From Actinoplanes sp. KI2 (GTDB lineage Bacteria > Actinomycetota > Actinomycetes > Mycobacteriales > Micromonosporaceae): a stretch of 64,000 bases of DNA. The DNA is taken from contig NZ_JAOSZE010000004.1 of assembly GCF_025630775.1 (NCBI RefSeq), forward strand, positions 1 through 64,000, written 5' to 3'. The notes beneath the pieces were generated by a model. The model searched no databases. It had not been told where the DNA came from and was given only the letters and a program-made list of their open reading frames with translations. The translations under genes were made by a program, and so were the position numbers. Shown here piece after piece: positions 43,618 through 53,806 of the stretch; position 1 is the first letter of the stretch, and every line of letters begins with the position of its first letter.

Positions 43618-45546
43618 ATGTGGCGACGTAGCGGTGCTCGGCGGGGGACGCGATCGGTATCGCGGCTCTTCGCCACCTATGCCGTCGCCAGCCTGCTGCC
43701 GGTCGGAGCGCTCGGCGTGCTGTTGCTCTGCGGAGTCCGCGACGACGCCGCCAAGGCGGGCACGGACCAGGGCAAGGCTCAGGCCGCGGTGATCGCCGAG
43801 ATGGCCGTCGCCCCGGCCCTGGACGACGCCGACCTGGCCCGGGGCCTCACCGCCGGGCAGCGGGACAGCCTCGCCAAGTCCACCGACCTGGCCGCGTACC
43901 ACGGCTCGGTGCTGCGGATGCTGCTGCGCAACTTCGACGGCCAGGTGGTCTTCTCGGACAACGGCTCGACCTCCGGCGGGGTGCCGGTCAGCGACCCGGC
44001 ATTCGTGTCGGCCTCGATGGGGACACCGACGGCCACCCTGGTCAAGGCCGCCGACGGGTCGGACAAGCAGCTCATCCGGGTGTTGCAGCCGGTCGTTGCC
44101 CGGGCGTCCGGCGAGGCGATCGGCGTGCTGGAGTTGTATCTCCCGTACGACCTGATCGCCGCGAACCTGCACAAGCAGGTCGTCGGCTCCTACCGGCGCC
44201 TCGGCATCGGTCTCGGCCTGCTCTACCTGGCCATCTCTCTCATCTCGTGGTCGACCACCCGCTCGCTGCGCCGGTACGCGGTCCGGCAGGCGCACGAGGC
44301 GCTGCACGACGTGCTCACCGGCCTGCCCAACCGGGAGGCGTTCCGGCAACAGGCGACCGCCGCGGTGGCCGACCGGCGGGACGGCGCGGTGGTGGTCGTC
44401 GACCTCAACCGGTTCAAGGAGGTCAACGACACGCTCGGGCACCACGCCGGCGACGAGCTGCTGCGGGTGATCGCCAACCGGCTGCGGGGCGCGCTGCGCG
44501 CCGAGGACGCCGTGGCTCGCCTCGGCGGCGACGAGTTCGCGCTGATCCTGCCGGGTCTGGACGCGGCGGCCGTGCGCGCGCTGCTCGAACGGGTTCGCGC
44601 CGAACTGACCCGGGAGGTGGTGCTGGACGGCGTGCCGCTGACCATCGAGGCGAGCTTCGGCGTCGCGCTCTACCCGGCCCACGGCGAGGACGTCGAGGTG
44701 CTGCTGCGGCACGCGGACGCGGCCATGTACCAGGGCAAACGGGGCACCGCGGACATCGTGGTCTACGCCGGGGAACGGTCGGCGCATCCGACGCAGTGGC
44801 TGGTCGTCCAGGCCGAGCTGCGGCACGCGCTGGAGCGGGACGAACTGGTGCTGCACTACCAGCCCAAGGTGCGGCTGTCCGACGGCGTGGTGACCGGAGT
44901 GGAGGCGCTGGTGCGCTGGCAGCACCCGGAGCGAGGGCTGCTGCCGCCGGCCGCGTTCCTGCCGGCCGCCGAACAGTCCGGGCTGATCGAGCCGCTGACC
45001 GCGTGGGTGCTGCACCGGGCGCTGGCCGACCAGCAGGAGTGGACGGCCGCCGGGCGGCCCTGGACGGTCTCGGTGAACGTCTCGGCCCGCAACCTGGAGT
45101 CGCCCTCGTTCGCGTCGTTCGTGACCGGGCTGCCCTCCGCGTCCGGCCGGCTCATTCTCGAGATCACCGAGACCGCCGCGGTGGATGACGAGGAGACGGC
45201 TCAGGAGGCGGTGCGGGCTCTGGCCGCGGCCGGCATCGGGATCTCGGTGGACGACTTCGGCACCGGATACACCAGCCTGGGTCGGCTGCGCGGCGTTCCG
45301 CTCACCGAGATCAAGATCGATCGGAGCTTCATCGACACCGTGCTCACCTCGACCGAGAACCAGGCGATCGTCCGCTCGGTGATTGCGCTCGCGCACGGCC
45401 TGGGCTGCCGGGCCACCGCCGAGGGCGTGGAGACCGCCGAGGTGGCGTCCTGGGTCGCGGCGGCCGGCTGCGACGAGGCGCAGGGATATCTCTACTCGCG
45501 GCCGGTGCCGTGGAAGCAGGTGCCAACCATGGAGGCGGTCCGATGA
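43618..45546 (+). CDS. dual GGDEF-EAL c-di-GMP enzyme, membrane-bound
   Basis: A 642-residue protein. Membrane span near 17-39 (YAVASLLPVGALGVLLLCGV), an extracellular sensor of about 150 residues, a second span near 190-205. The GGDEF domain has GGDEF at 303-307, preceded five residues earlier by RAED, a fit to the RxxD inhibitory site. The EAL domain has EAL at 429-431, VNVSARN, DDFGTGYTSL, KIDRSF and AEGVET, so both activities look intact. The gene overlaps the next one, a solute-binding lipoprotein (ATGA), which suggests ligand input. The start ATG 43618 lacks a strong ribosome binding site. Confidence 0.95.
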   Translation: MWRRSGARRGTRSVSRLFATYAVASLLPVGALGVLLLCGVRDDAAKAGTDQGKAQAAVIAEMAVAPALDDADLARGLTAGQRDSLAKSTDLAAYHGSVLRMLLRNFDGQVVFSDNGSTSGGVPVSDPAFVSASMGTPTATLVKAADGSDKQLIRVLQPVVARASGEAIGVLELYLPYDLIAANLHKQVVGSYRRLGIGLGLLYLAISLISWSTTRSLRRYAVRQAHEALHDVLTGLPNREAFRQQATAAVADRRDGAVVVVDLNRFKEVNDTLGHHAGDELLRVIANRLRGALRAEDAVARLGGDEFALILPGLDAAAVRALLERVRAELTREVVLDGVPLTIEASFGVALYPAHGEDVEVLLRHADAAMYQGKRGTADIVVYAGERSAHPTQWLVVQAELRHALERDELVLHYQPKVRLSDGVVTGVEALVRWQHPERGLLPPAAFLPAAEQSGLIEPLTAWVLHRALADQQEWTAAGRPWTVSVNVSARNLESPSFASFVTGLPSASGRLILEITETAAVDDEETAQEAVRALAAAGIGISVDDFGTGYTSLGRLRGVPLTEIKIDRSFIDTVLTSTENQAIVRSVIALAHGLGCRATAEGVETAEVASWVAAAGCDEAQGYLYSRPVPWKQVPTMEAVR

Positions 45547-46433
45547 AGAAGATCGTGGCGACGGCCGGCGCCGTCCTGCTGCTGGCTCTGTCGGCCGGCT
45601 GCGGTTCGTCCGGCTCCGCGTCGGGCGGCGACGCGATGGACACCACCATCCGGTTCGACCAGGCGTTGCACGACAAGCTGCCGCAGCCGGTGCGGAACAC
45701 CAAGAGCATCCGCTTCATCACCGACGCAAGCTATGCGCCGATGGAGATGTTCGCGCCGGACGGCCGCACGATCGTCGGGTTCGAGGCCGATCTCGCCGAC
45801 GCCCTCGGCCGGGTCCTCGGTGTGCGGGTCGAGATGGTCAACGGGACGTTCCAGACCGCCTTGGCCCAGGTCGCCGACGGCACGTTCGACGGCATGCTCT
45901 CGGCGGCGACCGACACCCCCGCGCGGGAGAAGAAGGTCGATTTCGTCGACTACTTCTCGGCCGGCACGTCGATCGTGGTGCAGCGCGGTAACCCGGCCGG
46001 GGTCACCGGGCTGGACACGCTGTGCGGGCAGATCGTGGCGGTCGAGCAGGGCACCACCCAGGCCGAGATGGTGGATCGCCTGCAGCAGAAGTGCGGCGCC
46101 CGGCCGATCCGGATCAGTCGGTCGAAGACCCACGCCGACGCGCTGCTGCAGCTGCGGACCGGGCGGGCGGCCGCGGTGCTCGACGACTACCCGGCCGCCA
46201 TGTACCGGGCCGCGGACAGCCGGACGGGCAGCTACTTCGAGCTGGCCTCGCACGCGCAGTACGAGCCGGGCCTGTTCGGCATCGCGGTGGCCAAGGAGAA
46301 CACCGCGCTGCGGGACACGTTGCAGGCCGCGCTGAACCAGCTGATCGCCTCCGGCGCGTACGGCGACCTGTTGGCCCGGTGGAACCTGAGTGGCGGAGCA
46401 GTCACCTCCGCCGTCGTGAACCGGGGTCACTGA
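45543..46433 (+). CDS. solute-binding lipoprotein, SBP_bac_3 (amino-acid type)
   Basis: A 296-residue lipoprotein. The signal ends LALSAGC (Cys about 20). The binding core is typical of family 3: IRFITDASYAPMEMF, VGFEADLADALGRVLGV, FDGMLSAATDTPAREKKVDF, GQIVAVEQGTTQAEM and ILDDYPA-like AVLDDYPAAMYR. No ABC permease or ATPase for it is in the window. The start overlaps the GGDEF-EAL stop (ATGA), so the two are made together: a ligand-dependent partner of the c-di-GMP enzyme is the best explanation, though a subunit of a distant importer is possible. Confidence 0.9.
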   Translation: MKKIVATAGAVLLLALSAGCGSSGSASGGDAMDTTIRFDQALHDKLPQPVRNTKSIRFITDASYAPMEMFAPDGRTIVGFEADLADALGRVLGVRVEMVNGTFQTALAQVADGTFDGMLSAATDTPAREKKVDFVDYFSAGTSIVVQRGNPAGVTGLDTLCGQIVAVEQGTTQAEMVDRLQQKCGARPIRISRSKTHADALLQLRTGRAAAVLDDYPAAMYRAADSRTGSYFELASHAQYEPGLFGIAVAKENTALRDTLQAALNQLIASGAYGDLLARWNLSGGAVTSAVVNRGH

Positions 46434-46479
46434 CTACACGCTTGTGTAGTACGCTACACATGTGAGTAGCGCCAGCGAC
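46433..46479 (+). promoter_or_regulatory. nested palindromes at the TetR gene start
   Basis: ACTACAC-GCTT-GTGTAGT (46433-46450) is a perfect 7-bp inverted repeat. It overlaps GTGTAG-TACG-CTACAC (46444-46459), which in turn overlaps GCTACACATGTGAGTAGC (46454-46471), an imperfect palindrome containing the GTG start. Alternating GTGTAG/CTACAC half-sites suggest two repressor dimers binding side by side. No Shine-Dalgarno sequence fits, so the mRNA may be leaderless. Confidence 0.8.
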
Positions 46480-47073
46480 CTGACGGCTCGTGCCCGCATC
46501 CGGGACGCGGCCATCGAGCTCTTCGCCGACCGTGGCATCGAGGGCGCCACGATCCGCGACATCGCGCAGCAGGCGGGCGTTTCGTCCGGCCTGCTGCGGC
46601 ACCACTTCGGGTCCAAAGAGGGCCTGCGCGACGCCTGCGACGAGTACGTGCTGAGCGAGCTGATGCGCCTCGGCACCCGCTTCACCGAGTTCCAGACGAT
46701 CGAGGCCATCACCCCCGAGACGCTGCGCCAGCAGCGGTACATCACCCGCTCGGTGCTGGACGGCTCGCCGGCCGGCACCGCGATGTTCGACCGTCTCATC
46801 GAGTACGGCGAGCGCTGGCTCGCCACCACCGACCTCAAGATCGAGGACCCGAAGGCATTCCTCGCGCTGCTGAGCGTCATGAAGATGTCCATGCTGACCT
46901 CCCGCGACCTGCTGAGCCGGGTGCTCGGCGTCGACACCGGCGAGCCCGAGGGCTTCGCCCGGGTGCTGCGCGCGTCGCTGGAGATCTTTTCGACCCCACT
47001 GGTCACCCCCGAACAGGCCGATCTGGCGCGCGGGGCGCTGGAGCGGCTCCACTCCACCGAGGAGCAACCATGA
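46462..47073 (+). CDS. TetR-family regulator
   Basis: A 203-residue regulator. [23 protein letters not shown] with [20 protein letters not shown] and [13 protein letters not shown]. The C-terminal ligand domain is not a named subfamily. GTG 46462 lies inside palindromic sites with no ribosome binding site, pointing to autorepression and a leaderless transcript. The stop overlaps the ABC ATPase start (ATGA), so it controls the ABC exporter that follows, a common drug-efflux cassette design. Confidence 0.92.
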   Translation: MSSASDLTARARIRDAAIELFADRGIEGATIRDIAQQAGVSSGLLRHHFGSKEGLRDACDEYVLSELMRLGTRFTEFQTIEAITPETLRQQRYITRSVLDGSPAGTAMFDRLIEYGERWLATTDLKIEDPKAFLALLSVMKMSMLTSRDLLSRVLGVDTGEPEGFARVLRASLEIFSTPLVTPEQADLARGALERLHSTEEQP

Positions 47074-47963
47074 CCGAGGCCATCGATGCCGAGGGACTGA
47101 TCAAGCGGTTCGGCCAAATCACCGCCCTCGACGGGCTCGACCTGCGGGTGCGCACCGGCGAGGTGCACGGCTTCCTCGGCCCCAACGGCGCCGGGAAGAC
47201 CACCACGATTCGGATCCTGCTGGGCCTGATGCGCCACGACGGCGGCTCGGTCAGCCTGCTCGGCGGCGACCCGTGGTCGGCCGCGACGGCGTTGCACCGC
47301 CGGCTCGCGTACGTGCCCGGCGACGTCACGCTCTGGCCGAACCTGACCGGCGGCGAGGTGATCGACCTGCTCGGCCGGCTGCGCGGCGGGCTCGACCCCC
47401 GGCGCAAGGCCGAGCTGCTCGAGCGGTTCCAGCTCGACCCGCGCAAGAAGGGCCGCACCTACTCCAAGGGCAACCGGCAGAAGGTGGCGCTGGTCGCCGC
47501 GCTCGCCTCCGACGTCGAGCTGCTCATCCTGGACGAGCCGACCAGCGGCCTCGACCCGTTGATGGAGGAGGTCTTCCGCGACATCATCCTGCAGGAGAAA
47601 CGCCGCGGCGACCGGACGGTCCTGCTCTCCAGCCACATCCTCGCCGAGGTCGAGGCGCTCTGCGACCGGCTCACGATCATCCGGGACGGCCGCGTGGTCG
47701 AGACCGGCACCCTCGACGACCTGCGACACCTCACGCGTACCTCGATCCAGGCCGAGCTGACCGGCCCGCCGGACGGCTTGGCCACCATGCCCGGGGTGCA
47801 CGACCTGCGCACCGAGAGCGGCAAGGTCCGCTTCGATGTGGACGCCGACGCGCTCGAGCCCGCCCTGCAGACCCTGGTCAAGGTCGGCGTGCGCAGCCTG
47901 GTCAGCCAGCCGCCGTCGCTCGAGGAACTGTTCCTGCGCCAGTACCAGCGGGACGAGCAGTGA
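47070..47963 (+). CDS. ABC exporter ATPase (DrrA-like)
   Basis: A 297-residue ATPase: Walker [12 protein letters not shown]-loop [10 protein letters not shown], the ABC signature is changed to [15 protein letters not shown], Walker [16 protein letters not shown] and switch [10 protein letters not shown]-terminal extension of about 80 residues follows. In the signature (LSGGQ) the residues are SKGNR, which is frequent in this large-permease exporter family. It pairs with the 525-residue permease (GTGA overlap). Confidence 0.9.
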   Translation: MTEAIDAEGLIKRFGQITALDGLDLRVRTGEVHGFLGPNGAGKTTTIRILLGLMRHDGGSVSLLGGDPWSAATALHRRLAYVPGDVTLWPNLTGGEVIDLLGRLRGGLDPRRKAELLERFQLDPRKKGRTYSKGNRQKVALVAALASDVELLILDEPTSGLDPLMEEVFRDIILQEKRRGDRTVLLSSHILAEVEALCDRLTIIRDGRVVETGTLDDLRHLTRTSIQAELTGPPDGLATMPGVHDLRTESGKVRFDVDADALEPALQTLVKVGVRSLVSQPPSLEELFLRQYQRDEQ

Positions 47964-49537
47964 CCGGGACCGGCCGGCTGATCCGGCTCATCCTGCGTCG
48001 TGACCGGGTGGTCCTGCCGATCTGGATCCTGGTCTTCGGCCTGCTCCCGGCCGCGTACTACAGCTCGTTCGAGGGTCTGTTCCCGACCGACGCCGAGCGG
48101 ATCGGCTACGCGCGGGTCTCCGCCGACAACGCCGGCTTCGTCGCCCTCTACGGCCTGCTGCACGGCGACTCGTTCGCGGCGCTCACCAACTGGCGGGCCG
48201 GCTTCGTGCCCGTGATGATCGGCCTGGTCGTGCTGCTCACCGTCATCCGGCACACCCGCACCGACGAGGAGGCCGGTCGCACCGAGCTGATCGGCTCCGC
48301 GGCGATCGGCCGGCACGCCCCGCTGGCCGCCGCGCTGATCACCGCGGCCGGCGCGTCCCTCCTGATCGGACTGCTCACCTTCGCCGGCCTGGTCGGCAAG
48401 AGCGGCTCGGTGAGCGGCTCGCTCGCGTTCGGCGCCGAGTTCGCGGCGGCCGGCTGGATCTTCGCCGGGATCGCGGCGATCACCGCCCAGCTGACCAGCA
48501 GCGCCCGCTCGGCCCGCTCGATCGCCATCGTCGCGCTCGGCGTCTCCTACGCGCTGCGGGTCGGCGGCGACATCTCCGCGCTCGGCACCGGCAGCCTGTC
48601 CTGGCTCTCCTGGATCTCCCCGCTCGGCTGGGTGACCCGGATCTTCCCGTACGGCCCGCTCAACTGGTGGCCGGTCGTCCTGTCGGTGCTGCTCACGGTC
48701 GTCGCGGTCGCCGTCGCGGTCTATCTGCGCGGCCGGCGTGACCTGGGCGACGGCCTGTTCGCCGCGCGCCTGGGCAGGGCAACCGCAACACCATCATTGC
48801 GTACGCCACTGGCGCTGGCCTGGCGCCTGCACCGTGGCCTGCTCGTCGGCTGGACCGTCGGCCTGGGCCTGCTCGGCCTGATCTTCGGCGGCGTGGGCGG
48901 CAGCGTCCTCGACATCGCCAAGGACAACAAGGGTCTCTCCGACATCTTCGCCCGCCTCGGCGGCTCCACCGAGATCGTCGACAGCTACTTTGCCGGCACG
49001 GCCGGCCTCGTCGGCCTGATCGCCGCGTGCTACGCCGTCCAGGCCACCCTCCGCCTGCGCGACGAGGAGACCACCGGCCACGCCGAGGCGGTGCTGGCCA
49101 CGTCGGTGCCCCGCCTGACCTGGGCCGGCAGCCACCTGATGTTCTCCCTGCTGGGCCCGGCGCTGGCGCTGCTCGCCGAGGGCGTGGTCACCGGCCTGGT
49201 CTACACCCAGGGCAACTTCGCCCACATCGTCGGCGGCGTCCTGCTCCAGCTCCCGGCCGTCTGGGTGCTGGCCTCGGTGGCCGTGCTGCTCTTCGGGGTG
49301 CTGCCGCGCTGGTCGGCGGCGGCGTGGGCGGCGTCGGCGGCGTGCCTGCTGATCCTGCTGGTCGGCGAGACGCTGCGGCTCAACCACTGGCTGCTCGACA
49401 TCTCCCCGTTCACGCACGTCCCGCACCTGCCGGGCGGCACCGTCTCGGCGACACCGGTGCTCACCCTGCTCGTGGTGGCGCTGGTGCTGGGTGCGGTGGG
49501 CCTGGCCGGGCTGCGCCGCCGCAACCTCCCGGACTGA
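47960..49537 (+). CDS. large ABC-2 exporter permease (two half-domains)
   Basis: A 525-residue protein with about twelve membrane spans in two similar halves: [20 protein letters not shown] opens the first and [19 protein letters not shown] the second. Each half contains an R.DEE(A/T)(G)-type loop ([19 protein letters not shown] and [19 protein letters not shown]). This is the fused double permease that partners one ATPase in actinobacterial drug and polyketide exporters. The start is GTG 47960, overlapping the ATPase stop. It converges with the antiporter gene at a 6-nt gap. Confidence 0.88.
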   Translation: MTGTGRLIRLILRRDRVVLPIWILVFGLLPAAYYSSFEGLFPTDAERIGYARVSADNAGFVALYGLLHGDSFAALTNWRAGFVPVMIGLVVLLTVIRHTRTDEEAGRTELIGSAAIGRHAPLAAALITAAGASLLIGLLTFAGLVGKSGSVSGSLAFGAEFAAAGWIFAGIAAITAQLTSSARSARSIAIVALGVSYALRVGGDISALGTGSLSWLSWISPLGWVTRIFPYGPLNWWPVVLSVLLTVVAVAVAVYLRGRRDLGDGLFAARLGRATATPSLRTPLALAWRLHRGLLVGWTVGLGLLGLIFGGVGGSVLDIAKDNKGLSDIFARLGGSTEIVDSYFAGTAGLVGLIAACYAVQATLRLRDEETTGHAEAVLATSVPRLTWAGSHLMFSLLGPALALLAEGVVTGLVYTQGNFAHIVGGVLLQLPAVWVLASVAVLLFGVLPRWSAAAWAASAACLLILLVGETLRLNHWLLDISPFTHVPHLPGGTVSATPVLTLLVVALVLGAVGLAGLRRRNLPD

Positions 49538-49543
49538 GCCGGG

Positions 49544-51169
49544 TCAGGAGCGCTCGGCCAGCCGTTCCTCGTGGTCCAGCTCGCGCTCCAGCACCCGCAG
49601 CCCCTCGTCGGTCAGGTTGCCCGCGTCGCGGCGGCGCAGCAGCTCCTCACGCTGCGCCTCGATCACCTCGCGGCGGACCGCCAGCGCCGCCTCGTACTGG
49701 GGGGAGACCGGGACCTCGTCCGAGTCGGACTTCTCGATCAGGTCGAGGCGCTTGCGGTAGCGCTCCAGCCGTACGGTCAGCTGCTTGCGCATGTTCTCGA
49801 TCGCGCGGTCCTCGATGTGGTCGTGCTTCTCGTGCTGGATCTCGTCGAGGCGTTCCAGCGCGGCCTTCACCGCCGCCGAGCGGGACTCGTTGCGCTCGCG
49901 GGCCAGGTCGGCCTTGTTCGCCCTCAGCCCGAGCCGGCGCACCAGCGGCGCGAAGGTCAGGCCCTGGCCGAGCAGGGTGACCAGCACGACCACGAAGGCG
50001 CAGAACTGCAGCAGATCGCGGTCGGGCACGGTGGACTTGAACGTGAAGACCGCGGCCAGCGTGATGACGCCCCGGGTGCCGGCCCAGCTGAGGGCCACCA
50101 CCTCCCGGCTGTTGAGCGCCTTCTCCTCGTGCCGCTCATCGATCAGGCCGCCCAGCCGGGAGTGCATCCAGCGGGGCAGCAGCTGGGTGAGGACCAGCCA
50201 GAGCGGGCGCAGCAGCAGGACCACGCCGACCGAGACGGCCACCGCGATCCAGATCGTGCTGGTCGCGTACTCGTCGAGCCGGCCGACCACGTCGCGCAGC
50301 TGCTGGCCGATGAGCAGGAAGACCAGGCCCTCCAGCACGAAATCGACGAGCCGCCACACCGCGGTGGTCTGCAGCCGGCTGGCGCCGGACGAATGGCGGG
50401 GCGCGTCGTGCCCGATGATCAGACCGGCCACCACGACGGCGAGCACGCCGGAGACGTGGATGCGCTCGGCGAGCAGATACGCGACGAACGGGGTCATCAG
50501 CGAGATCACGTTGGCGCTCAGCGGGTCTTCGCGCAGGTGCCGCAGGGCGCGGACGACGTACGCGACGAGCATGCCGGCCACCACGCCGCCGGCCGCGGCG
50601 ATCACGAACTTGCCCACCGCGGTAGGGAAGGAGAAACCCTCGCCCTCGACCGAGGCGATCGCCACGCTGAGGAGGGTGAGCGCGGTCGCGTCGTTGAGCA
50701 GGCCCTCGCCCTGGATCAGGGTGATCATGTTGCCGGGCAGGGCGGCCCGGCGGCCCACGGCGAGGGCGGCGACCGGGTCGGGCGGGGCGATCGCGGCGCC
50801 CAGGGCCACGCCGGCGGCGAGGGTGGCGCCCGCGACCCACAGGTGGAAGCCGACGCCGACCAGCATCGCGGTCGCGAGCACGAGCAGCACCGACAGGCTG
50901 ATCACGGTGCGCAGGTTGTGCCGGATGTCCAGCAGCGAGGAGTCGAGCGCCGCGCTGTACAGCAGCGGCGGGATCACGAAGGTGAGGATCAGCGCGGGGT
51001 TGAGGGGGATGTTCGGCCCGGGCAGCAGCGAGTAGGCGATCCCGATGAGCGTGAGCAGCGCGGCGGACGGAAGTCCGGTCCGCCGCGCCACCCATCGCAT
51101 CGCCACGATGACGGCCAGGGCCGGCAGGCCGAAGAGCAGGATCTCGTCAGGGTGATGCACGAGATCCAT
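49544..51169 (-). CDS. Na+/H+ antiporter, CPA1 family (second copy)
   Basis: A 541-residue exchanger. Twelve spans lie in residues about 8-410, with IAPPDPVAALAVGRRAALPG and QGEGLLNDATALTLLSVAIA carrying the Asn-Asp pair. The roughly 120-residue cytoplasmic tail is charged and helical (NESRSAAVKAALERLDEIQ, AREELLRRRDAGN-like). It differs clearly from the 4246-5811 protein in sequence and tail, so not a recent duplicate. ATG 51169 has no clear ribosome binding site. It lies just downstream of ahcY on the same strand (20-nt gap), possibly co-transcribed. Confidence 0.92.
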   Translation of the reverse strand: MDLVHHPDEILLFGLPALAVIVAMRWVARRTGLPSAALLTLIGIAYSLLPGPNIPLNPALILTFVIPPLLYSAALDSSLLDIRHNLRTVISLSVLLVLATAMLVGVGFHLWVAGATLAAGVALGAAIAPPDPVAALAVGRRAALPGNMITLIQGEGLLNDATALTLLSVAIASVEGEGFSFPTAVGKFVIAAAGGVVAGMLVAYVVRALRHLREDPLSANVISLMTPFVAYLLAERIHVSGVLAVVVAGLIIGHDAPRHSSGASRLQTTAVWRLVDFVLEGLVFLLIGQQLRDVVGRLDEYATSTIWIAVAVSVGVVLLLRPLWLVLTQLLPRWMHSRLGGLIDERHEEKALNSREVVALSWAGTRGVITLAAVFTFKSTVPDRDLLQFCAFVVVLVTLLGQGLTFAPLVRRLGLRANKADLARERNESRSAAVKAALERLDEIQHEKHDHIEDRAIENMRKQLTVRLERYRKRLDLIEKSDSDEVPVSPQYEAALAVRREVIEAQREELLRRRDAGNLTDEGLRVLERELDHEERLAERS

Positions 51170-51189
51170 CTTCGGTCAACGCGGATCGA

Positions 51190-52650
<1,461 letters not shown>

Positions 52651-52672
52651 GAAGAGGGCTCCTCCCTCATCA

Positions 52673-52776
52673 GGAGGCGCCCTTGCGTCAGCAAGCTCCG
52701 ACCGAGCGTGGCGGATCACCAGTGTCGATCAACTTGCTTGATCAAACGGCCATCCGTTGCAGCGCCTCTCGGCCAG
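52673..52776 (-). promoter_or_regulatory. SAH riboswitch upstream of ahcY
   Basis: On the minus strand: P1 5' strand GGCCGAG (52774-52768), the conserved run GAGGCGCTGCAACGG (from 52768), hairpin AACGG-ATGG-CCGTT, hairpin GATCAA-GCAAG-TTGATC, P1 3' strand CTCGGTC (52706-52700), then GCGCCTC (52680-52674), which can pair with GAGGCGC as the SAH pseudoknot. The adjoining CCTCC can alternatively pair with GGAGG of the ahcY ribosome binding site. SAH binding would therefore free translation. The match is to remembered consensus elements; no covariance search was run. Confidence 0.78.
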
Positions 52777-52845
52777 GCCTTTACAGGGTACCAAGAGACT
52801 GGGATTCTTAGCCGCCCCATGTGAATCGACTGGCAGGGTAGGCAA

Positions 52846-53745
52846 GTGCCAGAGGCGCTACCCCGGGTGTTTCGGCCCAGGACCATCCGCGTGCAGTTAA
52901 CGCTCGCCATCACGGCGGTAGTCGCCCTCGTGGTGGCGCTCGCCGGGCTGGCCATCGTGCTGTTCGCCGATCACCGCGACCGCGCCGACGTCGATCAGGC
53001 GCTCGCCGCCCGGGCGGCCCAGGTGCGCACGACGGCCGCGAAGACCGGGAAGCTGGCGACCGACGGCTCCTTCGCCGTACGCCTGGTGCAGGGCACCAAT
53101 GTTCGCGCCCAGATCGGCTCGACGACAAAGTTCTCGGCCCCGGTCAAAGACGGCTATACCACCGTCACCGCCGAGGACGGATCACACTGGCGGTCGTGGG
53201 CGGAGAAGCTCAAGACCGGCGTGCAGATGCAGGTCCTGATCAGCCTCGAGGAGGTCGAGAGCCGACATGACGGAAATGTCCGGATGATTGATCTCATAGT
53301 GCTGCTGGCGGCCGTGGTTGCCGCGGCCGGAACGTGGCTGGTCGGCGGCCTGGTGCTGCGGCCACTGCGGCAGCTCGCGCAGGGCGCTCGCGAGATCGAC
53401 CCCGACGACGCCGGCACGCGGCTCCCGGCGGTGACAGGTCCGCCCGAGGTCGCCGAGCTGGGCGAATCGCTCAACGGCGCGATCGACCGCCTGCACGAGC
53501 GGGTCGACACCCTCTCCCGGACCGGCGCCACCGCGGTCGACGACGAGCTGGCCGGCGATCTGGTCAAGGCCGTGGCCGAGCTGCGCTTCCCGCTCGCCGA
53601 GCTCGGCGAGGGGCTCGACCAGCTGCTGGACAACCCCGAGATGCCGGCCACCCAGCGGCACCTCTACCTCGCCTCGATCCAGACCGAGTACCGCCGGATC
53701 GTCACCCTCGTGGACGAGCTCGAGGCCCGCGCGGCGTCACGCTAA
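52846..53745 (+). CDS. HAMP membrane protein with degenerate histidine-kinase dimerisation domain (pseudokinase-like)
   Basis: A 299-residue protein. Two membrane spans (about 18-42 and 147-168) flank a roughly 100-residue extracellular sensor; a HAMP domain follows (VLRPLRQLAQGAREIDPDDA). The C-terminal helices DLVKAVAELRFPLAELGEGL and the LYLASIQTEYRRIVTLVDEL stretch align with the HisKA hairpin (xxHELRTPL...), but the phosphoacceptor His is Ala244 (AELRFPL), and no ATPase domain follows. It looks like a truncated kinase that senses but cannot autophosphorylate. GTG 52846 is the start; gene is divergent from ahcY. Confidence 0.8.
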   Translation: MPEALPRVFRPRTIRVQLTLAITAVVALVVALAGLAIVLFADHRDRADVDQALAARAAQVRTTAAKTGKLATDGSFAVRLVQGTNVRAQIGSTTKFSAPVKDGYTTVTAEDGSHWRSWAEKLKTGVQMQVLISLEEVESRHDGNVRMIDLIVLLAAVVAAAGTWLVGGLVLRPLRQLAQGAREIDPDDAGTRLPAVTGPPEVAELGESLNGAIDRLHERVDTLSRTGATAVDDELAGDLVKAVAELRFPLAELGEGLDQLLDNPEMPATQRHLYLASIQTEYRRIVTLVDELEARAASR

Positions 53746-53806
53746 CGCGCGAACACACATCAAAGTCCTTCCATAAAACCTCAAAAAAACTCCTCATCCT
53801 GTACGC

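Noticed and set aside
40431..45396. Two minus-strand ORFs of over 900 codons opposite the Ser/Thr kinase and GGDEF-EAL genes
   Set aside because: The plus-strand proteins have intact catalytic motifs; the antisense translations are low-complexity shadow frames.
49544..51169. Recent duplication of the CPA1 antiporter at 4246-5811
   Set aside because: The two share only family motifs; tails and most membrane segments differ, so they are old paralogues.
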